Shown: positions 7,930-17,066 of the stretch, in pieces | Position numbering within the stretch: the stretch's first letter is position 1 | Layout of the letters: each line of letters opens with the position of its first letter | From: Rhodanobacter sp. C01 | GTDB lineage: Bacteria; Pseudomonadota; Gammaproteobacteria; Xanthomonadales; Rhodanobacteraceae | Reading direction: 5' to 3' | Length of the DNA stretch: 64,000 nt | NCBI RefSeq assembly: GCF_002001045.1 | Contig: NZ_MUNR01000008.1 | Location: forward strand, 124,001 to 188,000 | Translations under genes and position numbers: made by a program | The notes under the pieces: model-generated | Seen by the model: the letters and a program-made list of their open reading frames with translations, nothing else | The model's database searches: none | What the model was told of the DNA's origin: nothing

Positions 7930-9546
7930 TCAATCGTTCACGTGGCCGTGCGCCAGCTCGTCGTCGTGGATCACCGGCGGCACATCGAAGGTATGGTGCG
8001 GCGCCGGCGACGGCACCGTCCACTCCAGGCCCTTGGCGCCTTCCCACACGCGATCGGTGGCCTTCTTCTTCGAGAACCACACGGCATGGATCAGCACGCC
8101 GAGGAAGATCAGCTGCGAGGCGCCGAACAAGAAGCCGCCGATCGAGCTGATCATGTTGAAGTTGGCGAACGCCACGTTGTAGTCCGGGATGCGGCGCGGC
8201 ATGCCGGCCAGACCCAGGAAGTGCTGCGGGAAGAACAGCACGTTGACCCAGATCACGCTGTTCCAGAAATGCATCTTGCCCCAGAACTCGCTGTACATGT
8301 GGCCGCACCACTTCGGCAGCCAGTAGTACGTCGCGGCGATGATCGCGAACAGCGCGCCGGTCACCAGCACATAGTGGAAGTGCGCCACCACGAAGTAGGT
8401 GTCGTGGTACTGGAAGTCGGCCGGCACCAGCGCCAGCATCAGGCCGGAAAAGCCGCCGATGGTGAACAGGATGACGAACGCGATCGCGAACAGCATCGGC
8501 GTCTCGAACGTCATCGAGCCGCCCCACATGGTGCTGACCCAGTTGAACACCTTCACGCCGGTCGGCACCGCGATCAGCATCGTCGCGTACATGAAGAAGA
8601 TTTCGGCGCCCATCGGCAGGCCGACCGCGAACATGTGGTGCGCCCACACGATGAACGACAGGAAGGCGATCGAGGCAATCGCGAACACCATCGCCTTGTA
8701 GCCGAAGATCGGCTTGCGCGCGAAGGTCGGGATGATCTCCGAGATGATCCCGAATGCCGGCAGGATCATGATGTACACCTCGGGATGACCGAAGAACCAG
8801 AAGATGTGCTGGTACAGCACCGGGTCACCACCGCCACCCGGGTTGAAGAAGTTGGTGCCGAAGTACTTGTCGGTGAGCAGCATCGTCACCGCACCAGCCA
8901 GCACCGGCATCACTGCGATCAGCAGGAACGCCGTGATCAGCCAGCTCCACACGAACACCGGCATCTTCAGCAACTCCATGCCGGGCGCGCGCATGTTGAG
9001 GATGGTCGCGATGATGTTGATCGCGCCCATGATCGAGCTGATGCCCATCAGGTGGACCGCGAACACCACGTAGGCCAGCGAATCGCTCTGCAGCGACAGC
9101 GGCGGATACATCGTCCAGCCACCGGCCGGCCCACCGCCGGCCATGAACAGGGTGGACAGCATGAGGGTGAAGGCGAACGGCAGGATCCAGAACGACAGGT
9201 TGTTCATGCGCGGCAGCGCCATGTCCGGCGCGCCGACCATCAACGGGATCATCCAGTTACCGAGGCCGACGAAGGCCGGCATGATCGCGCCGAAGATCAT
9301 CACCAGCGCATGCATGGTGGTCAGCTGGTTGAAGAAATACGGCTGCATCAGCTGCAGGCCCGGCTTGAACAGCTCGGCGCGAATCAGCATCGCGAAGCTG
9401 CCGCCGATGAAGAACATCAGCAGCGCGAAGACCAAGTACAGCGTACCGATATCCTTGTGGTTGGTGGACATGCACCAGCGCTGGAAGAAATTCTTCGGCG
9501 CGCCGTGGTGATCATCGTGCTGATCATGGGTGGCTGCGTGGGACAT
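7930..9546 (-). CDS. ctaD: Cytochrome c oxidase subunit I
   Basis: Catalytic subunit of the aa3 oxidase (538 residues, 12 helices), carrying heme a and the heme a3-CuB site where O2 is reduced. Visible motifs: WFFGHPEVYIMILP (CuB His and the cross-linked His-Tyr pair), VWAHHMFAVG (two more CuB His) and FHYVLVTGA near the heme ligands. The short N-terminus is His/Asp-rich, common in this family. The start at ATG 9546 is preceded by an AGG-containing ribosome-binding site (TTAGAGGTGCAAGGCC). It is 67 bp downstream of ctaC. Confidence 0.98.
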   Translation of the reverse strand: MSHAATHDQHDDHHGAPKNFFQRWCMSTNHKDIGTLYLVFALLMFFIGGSFAMLIRAELFKPGLQLMQPYFFNQLTTMHALVMIFGAIMPAFVGLGNWMIPLMVGAPDMALPRMNNLSFWILPFAFTLMLSTLFMAGGGPAGGWTMYPPLSLQSDSLAYVVFAVHLMGISSIMGAINIIATILNMRAPGMELLKMPVFVWSWLITAFLLIAVMPVLAGAVTMLLTDKYFGTNFFNPGGGGDPVLYQHIFWFFGHPEVYIMILPAFGIISEIIPTFARKPIFGYKAMVFAIASIAFLSFIVWAHHMFAVGLPMGAEIFFMYATMLIAVPTGVKVFNWVSTMWGGSMTFETPMLFAIAFVILFTIGGFSGLMLALVPADFQYHDTYFVVAHFHYVLVTGALFAIIAATYYWLPKWCGHMYSEFWGKMHFWNSVIWVNVLFFPQHFLGLAGMPRRIPDYNVAFANFNMISSIGGFLFGASQLIFLGVLIHAVWFSKKKATDRVWEGAKGLEWTVPSPAPHHTFDVPPVIHDDELAHGHVND

Positions 9547-9613
9547 GGCCTTGCACCTCTAACCTGAAAATTGAATGCGGCTGCAATGAGACTGGAGTAG
9601 CTGGGGAGCGGCC

Positions 9614-10549
9614 TTACTTGGCCGTGGCAGGTGCCGCAGCGGTCTGGGCGGACACCGGTGCCGCAGCCGTGGATGCCGCCGCCGGTGCCGCGGCAGGTGC
9701 TGCCGACTGCGCCTCCTGCTCGGCCAGCCACTTGGCGAAATCCGGCTTGGACTTGGCCACCACCACGATCGGCATGAAGCCGTGATCCTGTCCGCATAGT
9801 TCGGCGCACTGGCCACGATACGTGCCCGGCTCCCGAATGTTGGTCCAGGCCGCATTGATGATCCCGGGGATCGCATCTAGCTTCCAGCCCAGCGCCGGTA
9901 CCCACCAGGAGTGGATCACGTCGGCACCGGTGATCACGAAGCGGATCTTGGTGTCGACCGGCACCACCAGCGGCTTGTCCACGTTCAGCAGGTAAGTGTT
10001 CTCGTCGCCTACCTTGACCGCGTACGGATCCATGCCCGAACCCAGCTGACGGGTCTGGTCGCTCTGCGTGTCCAGCTTGGACATGAAACCGACCTTGCTG
10101 ATCGGCTTGCCGAGGTAGTCGACATAGTCGTAGCGCCACTTCCACTGATAGCCGGTGACCTTGACCGTCATCTGCGAACCGGTGGTATCGGACCAGGAGG
10201 TGATCCCGCCGGTGGCCAGGTAGGCCAGCACGATCAGGATGATCACCGGGATCGTGGTCCACACGATTTCCAGCATGGTGTTGTGCGACCACTTCTCGGC
10301 CACCGCGCCGCGTGACTTGCGGAAGCGGAACATGGCGATGAACATCGCGCCGAACACCAGAACACCGATCACCACGCACACGCCGAGCGAGATGTTGTTC
10401 AGGTCATAGGGAACCTGTGACCAGGTACTCGCGCCACGCTGCATGTTCAGCTGGTACGGATTCGGATCGGCCTGGGCCACGCCGCCGAACAGTGCAAGGG
10501 CAAGTGCCGCCCATGCCGTGAATGATCGCCTGATGCCGCCAGATGTCAT
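9614..10549 (-). CDS. ctaC: Cytochrome c oxidase subunit II with Ala-rich tail
   Basis: Electron-entry subunit of the aa3 oxidase, with signal peptide (cleavage near AQA-DPNP), two membrane helices and a periplasmic cupredoxin domain. The CuA motif CAELCGQDHGFMPI is intact. The last 35 or so residues after the cupredoxin domain are almost only Ala, Pro, Ser and Thr, a low-complexity periplasmic extension. I prefer ATG 10549, which has AAAGG about 9 nt upstream, over GTG 10558; the product is 311 residues. It follows DUF2244 by 20 bp and heads the structural genes. Confidence 0.96.
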   Translation of the reverse strand: MTSGGIRRSFTAWAALALALFGGVAQADPNPYQLNMQRGASTWSQVPYDLNNISLGVCVVIGVLVFGAMFIAMFRFRKSRGAVAEKWSHNTMLEIVWTTIPVIILIVLAYLATGGITSWSDTTGSQMTVKVTGYQWKWRYDYVDYLGKPISKVGFMSKLDTQSDQTRQLGSGMDPYAVKVGDENTYLLNVDKPLVVPVDTKIRFVITGADVIHSWWVPALGWKLDAIPGIINAAWTNIREPGTYRGQCAELCGQDHGFMPIVVVAKSKPDFAKWLAEQEAQSAAPAAAPAAASTAAAPVSAQTAAAPATAK

Positions 10550-10569
10550 GTCTTGCACCTTTGTTGAAT

Positions 10570-11055
10570 CTATTTGCGCAACTGGCCATTGAAATCAGCC
10601 AGCAACACCATGAGTTTCTTCGACAGCTCGACACGTTCCTGTTCCGCAAGAAAGGCGCCGATTTCCATTTCGCGCCCATGCGATGACAGCAGCAGGCGCT
10701 GGCGCCCATTGCCCGGCTCCAGCAGCACGCGTACCCAGTACGACTGGAAACGCACACTGCGACGCCCTGGCAAGGATTGCACCTCCAGCGACGAAGCGTC
10801 GAGGGTGATGCGCTCACTGCGGTCACCGGCCCGCCAGGCCACGCTCAACGCGATAGCCACGGCGGCGGATTCCACCAAGGCAAACAGCGGAGCAAATACA
10901 TTCCCCTGCCACGCGCCCAGTCCTGCCGTAATCAGCGCCAGTGCCACCAGAACCACGATCAATCGACGCAGGCCGCGTCGGCTGAGCGTGCGATTGGGCT
11001 TGAGCCACATCGTCACGCACGGCAGGCCGGCGGCAGCTGGTCGAAGCACGATCAT
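10570..11055 (-). CDS. DUF2244 membrane protein upstream of ctaC
   Basis: 161-residue protein with two adjacent N-terminal membrane helices (about residues 30-70) and a cytosolic C-terminal domain containing VRVLLEPGNGRQRLLLSSHGREMEIGAFL, the recognisable DUF2244 core. Its function is unknown. DUF2244 genes often sit beside cytochrome oxidase operons, and here it precedes ctaC by 20 bp, consistent with a role in oxidase biogenesis. The ATG at 11055 gives the proper N-terminus; longer in-frame readings to 11235 look like non-coding extension. Confidence 0.8.
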   Translation of the reverse strand: MIVLRPAAAGLPCVTMWLKPNRTLSRRGLRRLIVVLVALALITAGLGAWQGNVFAPLFALVESAAVAIALSVAWRAGDRSERITLDASSLEVQSLPGRRSVRFQSYWVRVLLEPGNGRQRLLLSSHGREMEIGAFLAEQERVELSKKLMVLLADFNGQLRK

Positions 11056-11302
11056 GGAGATCCGGCGTGCCTGGAACGTCGGAATGATAGGCCGCGGCGA
11101 GTCGGCGGGCAAGAATGCCGCACCCGGTTGACCTGGACCCGTTGGCGAATCCACACCACCCAATGACCCTTCGACCGCTTCGACAGGTCGCCCATGCCGC
11201 CGACTCGTCACGGGCAGATGTCCGATATCGTGCACGCGCGCACATCATCTCCAGCGTACAATCGCCCGGCTGACCATCCCCGCCATAACACCGATCCCCA
11301 CC

Positions 11303-14300
11303 GTGACCCAGCCCATTCTCAGCCCCGAACTCCCCACCGGCGCCGAGCCGGCACGCGCACGCATCACGGCCGCGTGGCTGCGCGACGAAACCGAAGCAGT
11401 CAACGACCTGCTCGCCCAGGCCACCTTGCCGCCGGTCGAGCGAGAGAAGGTGATCGACCTCGCCGCCGACCTGGTCAGCCGGGTGCGCCTGCGTGCCAAG
11501 GACCAGAGTGCGGTCGAATCCTTCATGCGCCAGTACGACCTGTCCAGCGAGGAAGGCGTGCTGCTGATGTGCGTGGCCGAAGCGCTGCTGCGCATTCCCG
11601 ACAAGGCCACCGCCGACAAGCTGATCCGCGACAAGCTCGGTGATGCGGACTGGAAGAAGCATCTGGGCCAGAGCGAGTCGCTGTTCGTCAACGCCTCCAC
11701 CTGGGGGCTGATGCTCACCGGGCATCTGGTGAATCTCGCCGATGACACCCGCCACGATTTCACCGGCGCGCTGAAGCGGTTGGTTGGTCGTGCCGGCGAA
11801 CCGGCGATCCGCCTCGCCGTGCGTCAGGCGATGCGCATCATGGGCCACCAGTTCGTGATGGGCCAGACCATCGATGAAGCGCTCGACCGCTGCGCAAAGA
11901 AGGAATACGCGGTATACCGCTATTCCTACGACATGCTGGGCGAGTCGGCGCTGACCAGTGAAACCGCCGAGCGCTATCAGCAGGATTACCGCAACGCGAT
12001 TGCCGCGATCGGCGCGCGTGGCCCGTTCGCGAACCACACCGACGCGCCGTCGATTTCGGTGAAGCTGTCCGCGCTGCATCCACGCTACGAAGTGGCCAAG
12101 CGCGAACTGGCCCACCGCCAGCTCAGCGAAAAGCTGCTGGAATTGTCGCAGCTGGCGATGAAGTACGGCATCGCGCTGTCGGTGGATGCCGAAGAGGCCG
12201 AGCGCCTTGAGCTATCACTCGACATCATCGGCGACGTGTTCGCGCACCCCTCGCTGCAAGGCTGGAACGGCCTTGGCATCGTGGTACAGGCCTACGCCAA
12301 GCGCACCCCGTTCGTGATCGACTGGCTGATCGAAACCGCGCGCGCCGCCAGCCGTCGCTGGTACGTACGCCTGGTCAAGGGCGCCTACTGGGACGCCGAA
12401 ATCAAGCGCGCGCAGGAAAACGGCCTGGCCGGCTATCCGGTGTATACGCGCAAGCCGAACACCGATGTCTCCTATCTCGCCTGCGCACGCAAGCTGTTCG
12501 GTGCCGGCGTCGAACTGATCTATCCGCAGTTCGCCACGCATAACGCGCACTCGATCGCCGCCGTGCATCACATCGCGCAGGGCCGTCCGTACGAGTACCA
12601 GCGCCTGCACGGCATGGGCACCGACCTGTACGCCGAAGTGATCGGCCCGCAGAACTTGAACGTGCCCTGCCGCGTGTACGCGCCGGTCGGCACGCACGAG
12701 GACCTGCTGCCGTATCTGGTACGCCGCCTGCTCGAGAACGGTGCCAACACCAGCTTCGTCAACCGCGTCGTCGACGAGAGCGTGCCAGTGCGCACCCTGG
12801 TTGCCGATCCGTGCGAAACCGTGCGGTCGTTCGCCTCCATCCTGCATCCGCGCATCCCGCTGCCGGTCAACATCTACGCAGAACTCCGGAAGAATTCCAT
12901 GGGCGTCAACTTCTCCAACGACAACGAACTGAGGGCGATGGCCGACGCGGTCAACGCTCATGCCGGCCCGTGGGCTGCTGCTCCGCTGGTGCCGGGCGCG
13001 ACCGCCAACGGCCCGACCATCCGGGTGACCAATCCCGCGGACCGCCGCCAAAATGTGGGCAGCTACGTCAGCGCCGACAGCGCCACCGTCGACAAGGCGC
13101 TGAGCAATGCCGTCGCCGCGCAGTTCGACTGGGATCGTCTGCCCGCGGCCAGCCGCGCTGCGATCCTCGAACACGCCGCCGAGCAGCTCGAAGCGCACCG
13201 CGGCGAGTTCATCGCGCTGTGCGTGCGCGAGGCCGGCAAGAGCCTGCCCGACGCGATCGCCGAGATCCGCGAGGCCGCCGACTTCCTGCGCTACTACGCC
13301 ACCATGGCGCGCCGCCTGTTCGGTCAGCCCGAACAGTTGCCGGGCCCGACCGGCGAGAGCAACGAGCTGTTCCTCAACGGCCGTGGCGTGTTCGTCTGCA
13401 TCAGCCCGTGGAACTTCCCGCTGGCGATCTTCCTCGGCCAGGTCAGCGCCGCACTCGCGGCCGGCAACAGCGTGATCGCCAAGCCGGCCGAGCAGACCTC
13501 GCTGATCGGCTACGCCGCCGTGAAGCTGCTGCACGACGCCGGCGTGCCGGCCGACGTGCTGCAGTACCTGCCGGGTGACGGCGCCACCGTCGGCGCCGCC
13601 TTGACCCGCGATCCGCGCGTCGCTGGCGTCGCCTTCACCGGCTCCACCGAAACCGCGTGGGCGATCAATCGCGCCCTCGCTGCGCGCAATGCGTCGATCG
13701 CTGCGCTGATCGCCGAGACCGGCGGCCAGAACGCGATGATCGCCGACTCCTCCGCGCTGCCCGAGCAGATCGTCAAGGACGTGATCGCCTCCGCATTCCA
13801 GTCCGCCGGCCAGCGCTGCTCGGCCGCCCGCGTGCTGTTCGTGCAGGAAGACATCGCCGACAAGGTCTGCGCGATGCTCGCCGGTGCGATGGGCGAGCTG
13901 AAGGTGGGCGACCCGGGCCAGCTGTCCACCGACGTCGGCCCGGTGATCGATGAGGACGCCAGGAAGATCCTGGTCGACCACGCCACGCGCATGGACAAGG
14001 AAGCGAAGAAGATCGGCGAGGTCGCACTCGATCCGGCGCTCACCGCCAACGGCACCTTCTTCGCCCCACGCGCCTACGAGATCCCCTCGCTCGCCACGCT
14101 GACCCGCGAAGTGTTCGGCCCGGTGCTGCACGTGATCCGCTGGAAGGGCAGCGAGCTGAAGCAGGTGGTCGATCAGATCAACGCCACCGGCTACGGCCTC
14201 ACGCTCGGCATCCACAGCCGCATCAATGACACCGTCGACTACATCGCCAGTCATGCCCGCGTCGGCAACTGCTACGTCAACCGCAACCAGATCGGCGCGG

Positions 14301-14458
14301 TAGTCGGCGTGCAGCCGTTCGGCGGCGAGAACCTGTCCGGCACCGGCCCCAAGGCCGGCGGCCCGCACTACCTGCTGCGCTTCGCCGGCGAACGCACGCT
14401 CACCATCAACACCACGGCGGCTGGTGGCAACGCCTCGCTGTTGACGATCGGCGAGTAA
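11303..14458 (+). CDS. putA: Bifunctional proline dehydrogenase / glutamate-semialdehyde dehydrogenase, short PutA
   Basis: Oxidises proline to glutamate in two steps through channelled P5C. The first half is the FAD-dependent PRODH barrel, with RLVKGAYWDAEIK near residue 356 and YPQFATHN. The second half is an NAD-dependent aldehyde dehydrogenase with PWNFPLA, the GSTE cofactor motif and catalytic Cys839 in AGQRCSAARV. At 1051 residues it is shorter than the 1320-residue E. coli protein: it starts directly with the PRODH arm domain, so the ribbon-helix-helix repressor domain is absent and it cannot regulate its own gene. The start codon is GTG at 11303. A long hairpin follows the stop. Confidence 0.97.
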   Translation: MTQPILSPELPTGAEPARARITAAWLRDETEAVNDLLAQATLPPVEREKVIDLAADLVSRVRLRAKDQSAVESFMRQYDLSSEEGVLLMCVAEALLRIPDKATADKLIRDKLGDADWKKHLGQSESLFVNASTWGLMLTGHLVNLADDTRHDFTGALKRLVGRAGEPAIRLAVRQAMRIMGHQFVMGQTIDEALDRCAKKEYAVYRYSYDMLGESALTSETAERYQQDYRNAIAAIGARGPFANHTDAPSISVKLSALHPRYEVAKRELAHRQLSEKLLELSQLAMKYGIALSVDAEEAERLELSLDIIGDVFAHPSLQGWNGLGIVVQAYAKRTPFVIDWLIETARAASRRWYVRLVKGAYWDAEIKRAQENGLAGYPVYTRKPNTDVSYLACARKLFGAGVELIYPQFATHNAHSIAAVHHIAQGRPYEYQRLHGMGTDLYAEVIGPQNLNVPCRVYAPVGTHEDLLPYLVRRLLENGANTSFVNRVVDESVPVRTLVADPCETVRSFASILHPRIPLPVNIYAELRKNSMGVNFSNDNELRAMADAVNAHAGPWAAAPLVPGATANGPTIRVTNPADRRQNVGSYVSADSATVDKALSNAVAAQFDWDRLPAASRAAILEHAAEQLEAHRGEFIALCVREAGKSLPDAIAEIREAADFLRYYATMARRLFGQPEQLPGPTGESNELFLNGRGVFVCISPWNFPLAIFLGQVSAALAAGNSVIAKPAEQTSLIGYAAVKLLHDAGVPADVLQYLPGDGATVGAALTRDPRVAGVAFTGSTETAWAINRALAARNASIAALIAETGGQNAMIADSSALPEQIVKDVIASAFQSAGQRCSAARVLFVQEDIADKVCAMLAGAMGELKVGDPGQLSTDVGPVIDEDARKILVDHATRMDKEAKKIGEVALDPALTANGTFFAPRAYEIPSLATLTREVFGPVLHVIRWKGSELKQVVDQINATGYGLTLGIHSRINDTVDYIASHARVGNCYVNRNQIGAVVGVQPFGGENLSGTGPKAGGPHYLLRFAGERTLTINTTAAGGNASLLTIGE

Positions 14459-14462
14459 GCGC

Positions 14463-14494
14463 CGAATGAGGCCCGCCTCGGTTGGCCTCATTCG
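14463..14494 (+). terminator. Strong hairpin after putA
   Basis: Perfect 11-bp stem CGAATGAGGCC / GGCCTCATTCG with a 10-nt loop, starting five bases after the putA stop. No T-run follows, so it is terminator-like but may instead protect the mRNA 3' end or act with Rho. Confidence 0.5.
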
Positions 14495-14608
14495 CAGGTA
14501 CATCACGCAGTTCGCAACAGCCCTTGTGCGCCGCGCCAACCACATAGGCGCTGCACGTGTTAGAACTCGTTCCTGCGCCGATGGGGTCGGCACGGGAAGG
14601 GCTCAGGC

Positions 14609-15685
14609 ATGTCACAAGTGGCGGGAATGCAGGTTTCACGGCTTACACCGTCGTTGGTGGCTGAGCCCGATCCGCGTGCATTGGCTGCAGACATACCACC
14701 CAATGTACTGGTGCATCTGACCGAACTCGCCGCGCGACGCGGACTGTCCAGCGATGCGTGGTTCGCCGGCCTCGGCCTCACCCGCCAGCAGATCAACGAT
14801 CCGAGCGTGCGGGTTTCCTACCGCCAGGCGCGCACGCTGATCGGGCGCGGCCTGAAAGTCCTGCGCGACCCGGCACTGGGCCTGGTGGTCGGCAGCAACG
14901 AAACCATCGGCAGCTTCGGCCTGCTCGGACTGGCGATGATGACCTCGCGCAATTTCGGCGAGGCGATGAGCGTGGGCATCGAGAATCACAAGGTCTGCGG
15001 CAGCCTGCTCGACGTGGACTTTGCCGTGCTCGACGCGCAGACCGTCGCCGTGCAAGCGTGGCCGCGCTTCGGCGAGATCGAGCTGCTGCCGTTCCTGTGC
15101 GAGGAGCTGTTCTCCAGCTCGCTGGCCATTGCGCGCGAACTGGTCGGGCCGAAGCTGGTGCCGGTCCGGATGGAACTGACCTATCCCGCACCGGCCTATG
15201 CCAACGAATACGCACGGATTTTCCGTTGCGAAGTGCGTTTCGGCGCCCAGTACAACCGCATCCTGGTGGATACCAGCTGGCTGGCTCACCCGCTGCCCGG
15301 CTACAACCCGCTGACCTCGCGGCAAGCGCTGGCGTTGTGCCAGCAACAGCTGCGCGGCAACGCCAGTCATGACGAGATCGTCGGTTCGGTCGAGCGCCTG
15401 CTGCGCAGCCGGCTGCGCGAACATCCCAGGCTGACCGAAGTGGCGCGCACACTGCATCTGAGCGAGCGCTCACTGCGGCGCAGATTGGCGGACAGCGGCC
15501 GCATCTTCCGCGAGATCCACGATCGTGTCCGCGCCGAACGTGCACTGGAACTGCTGCATGCGGGCCAGCTCAGCGTGGCCGAGATCGGCAACGAGCTGGG
15601 TTTCAGCGACCCGCGCGAATTCCGTCGCGCGTTCAAGCGCTGGACCGGCATGCCGCCGCAGTCGGCCCGTCGCAGCATGTCCTGA
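14609..15685 (+). CDS. AraC-family regulator with Arabinose_bd-type sensor domain
   Basis: 358-residue transcription factor. Residues about 35-230 match the N-terminal sensor domain PF12625 found in OruR/ArgR-like and several lipid- or aromatic-responsive AraC proteins. The C-terminal 100 residues form the two helix-turn-helix units (LTEVARTLHLSERSLRRRLADSG and the signature LSVAEIGNELGFSDPREFRRAFKRWTG). The ATG at 14609 has a GGGAAGGG ribosome-binding site. It stands 145 bp before the beta-helix/diheme cytochrome/TonB receptor/aldehyde dehydrogenase series on the same strand and is the obvious candidate regulator. The inducer cannot be read from sequence. Confidence 0.9.
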   Translation: MSQVAGMQVSRLTPSLVAEPDPRALAADIPPNVLVHLTELAARRGLSSDAWFAGLGLTRQQINDPSVRVSYRQARTLIGRGLKVLRDPALGLVVGSNETIGSFGLLGLAMMTSRNFGEAMSVGIENHKVCGSLLDVDFAVLDAQTVAVQAWPRFGEIELLPFLCEELFSSSLAIARELVGPKLVPVRMELTYPAPAYANEYARIFRCEVRFGAQYNRILVDTSWLAHPLPGYNPLTSRQALALCQQQLRGNASHDEIVGSVERLLRSRLREHPRLTEVARTLHLSERSLRRRLADSGRIFREIHDRVRAERALELLHAGQLSVAEIGNELGFSDPREFRRAFKRWTGMPPQSARRSMS

Positions 15686-15830
15686 ACGGATAGCTGGGCT
15701 CGACCGTCATTAACAGATTCAAGACTGGCCGATTCGCCCCCCCTGTTCGTCCTTTTTGCCCTCCCCCTCATCGCACGCTTGCACGACAGTGGGCCATACC
15801 GCGCCGCACGGCGCCTGGGGAGCTTCCATC

Positions 15831-17066
15831 ATGCGCAAGATCTGCATGCCGATTGCCGCCGCCATCCTGCTGGCTGCCTGTGGCCAGCACGAACCGGCAC
15901 CGCAAAGCCAAACCGATGCGTCGTTCGAGAGCAAGCTGCAACAGCAGTTGCTCGATGCCAAACCCGGCAGCGTGATCGAGATTCCCGCCGGCCATTATTC
16001 GCTCAAGCGCGGCCTCAGCCTGCGCACCGATGGCGTCACCATCAAGGGCGCCGGCATGGACAAGACCGTATTGTCGTTCAAGGGCCAGCTGGTCGGCCCC
16101 GAAGGACTGCTGGTCAACGCCAACGATTTCACCATCGAGAACCTGGCGATCGAGGACACCAAGGGCGACGCGCTGAAGATCAACCAGGGCAAGAACATCA
16201 CCATCCACGGCGTGCGCATCGAGTGGACCGCCGGCCCGCAGACCACCAACGGCGCCTACGGCCTGTACCCGGTGAAGACGCAGAACGTGCTGGTCGAGGA
16301 CTCGGTGGTGATCGGCGCCTCCGACGCTGGCATCTACGTCGGCCAGTCGCAGAACATCATCGTGCGGCGCAACCGCGCCGAGCAGAACGTGGCCGGCATC
16401 GAGATCGAGAACTCGATCAACGCCGACGTCTACGAGAATACCGCTACGAAGAATACCGGCGGCATCCTGGTGTTCAACATGCCGAACCTGTCGCAGGCGG
16501 GACATGCTTCGCGCGTATTCAAGAACAAGGTGTTCGCCAACAACACCGGCAACTTCGCCGCCAAGGGCGCGGCGGTCGCGAGCGTGCCGGCCGGCTCCGG
16601 CGTGGTGGTGAACTCCAACGACAAGGTGGAGATCTTCGACAACGACATCGCCGACAACCAGACCGCGAACCTGATCGTCGCCAGCTACTTTTCCACCAAC
16701 TACTACAACACCCGCGGCGTGGCCCCCGACTACAACCCGTACCCGAAGGGCATCTATATCTACGGCAACCGCCTCACCGGCGGCGGCGATTCGCCCGACG
16801 GGCTCAAGCTGAAGACCCTGAAGACCGCAGTCTATGGACTCACCGGCCGCTTCCCGGACGTGCTGTGGGATGGCTACAGCGACCCGAAGGATCTGGTGAA
16901 CGGTCTGCCGCCGCCGGATGACCGTATCTGCATCCAGGACGTCAACGGCGTGCTGAATGCGGACGGTGCGCACGACTACAAGAATCCGAGCACCGACATC
17001 AAGCCGTACCAGTGCACGCTGCCCAAGTTGCCACCGGTGGTGCTGAATCCGGAGCCAAAGGTGTGA
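15831..17066 (+). CDS. Parallel beta-helix lipoprotein, TIGR03805-type
   Basis: 411-residue exported lipoprotein. Signal peptide with lipobox LLAAC gives lipidated Cys17. The body is a right-handed parallel beta-helix, recognised by repeated Asn/Gly/Ile-Val turns (for example FTIENLAIEDTKGDALKI, ITIHGVRIEW, IIVRRNRAEQN, ADVYENTATKNTGGILVF), ending in a region with two Cys that could pair. In TIGR03805 such proteins occur in gene pairs with TIGR03806 proteins, and the two are sometimes fused; that partner is the next gene, overlapping by 4 bp. No glycosidase or lyase catalytic residues are evident, so activity is unknown. ATG 15831 follows GGGGAG. Confidence 0.88.
   Translation: MRKICMPIAAAILLAACGQHEPAPQSQTDASFESKLQQQLLDAKPGSVIEIPAGHYSLKRGLSLRTDGVTIKGAGMDKTVLSFKGQLVGPEGLLVNANDFTIENLAIEDTKGDALKINQGKNITIHGVRIEWTAGPQTTNGAYGLYPVKTQNVLVEDSVVIGASDAGIYVGQSQNIIVRRNRAEQNVAGIEIENSINADVYENTATKNTGGILVFNMPNLSQAGHASRVFKNKVFANNTGNFAAKGAAVASVPAGSGVVVNSNDKVEIFDNDIADNQTANLIVASYFSTNYYNTRGVAPDYNPYPKGIYIYGNRLTGGGDSPDGLKLKTLKTAVYGLTGRFPDVLWDGYSDPKDLVNGLPPPDDRICIQDVNGVLNADGAHDYKNPSTDIKPYQCTLPKLPPVVLNPEPKV

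Noticed and set aside
7696-9567. 623-codon plus-strand ORF opposite ctaD
   Set aside because: Wholly antisense to cytochrome oxidase subunit I with compositionally biased product and no start signal.
12215-14593. 792-codon minus-strand ORF opposite putA
   Set aside because: Antisense to PutA; Ala/Gly/Val/His-rich product without motifs.
14609-15685. Reading the AraC gene as part of a put operon with putA
   Set aside because: A strong hairpin and 150 bp separate it from putA, and the regulator has its own ribosome-binding site; linkage to either neighbour remains open, so only a finding was recorded.
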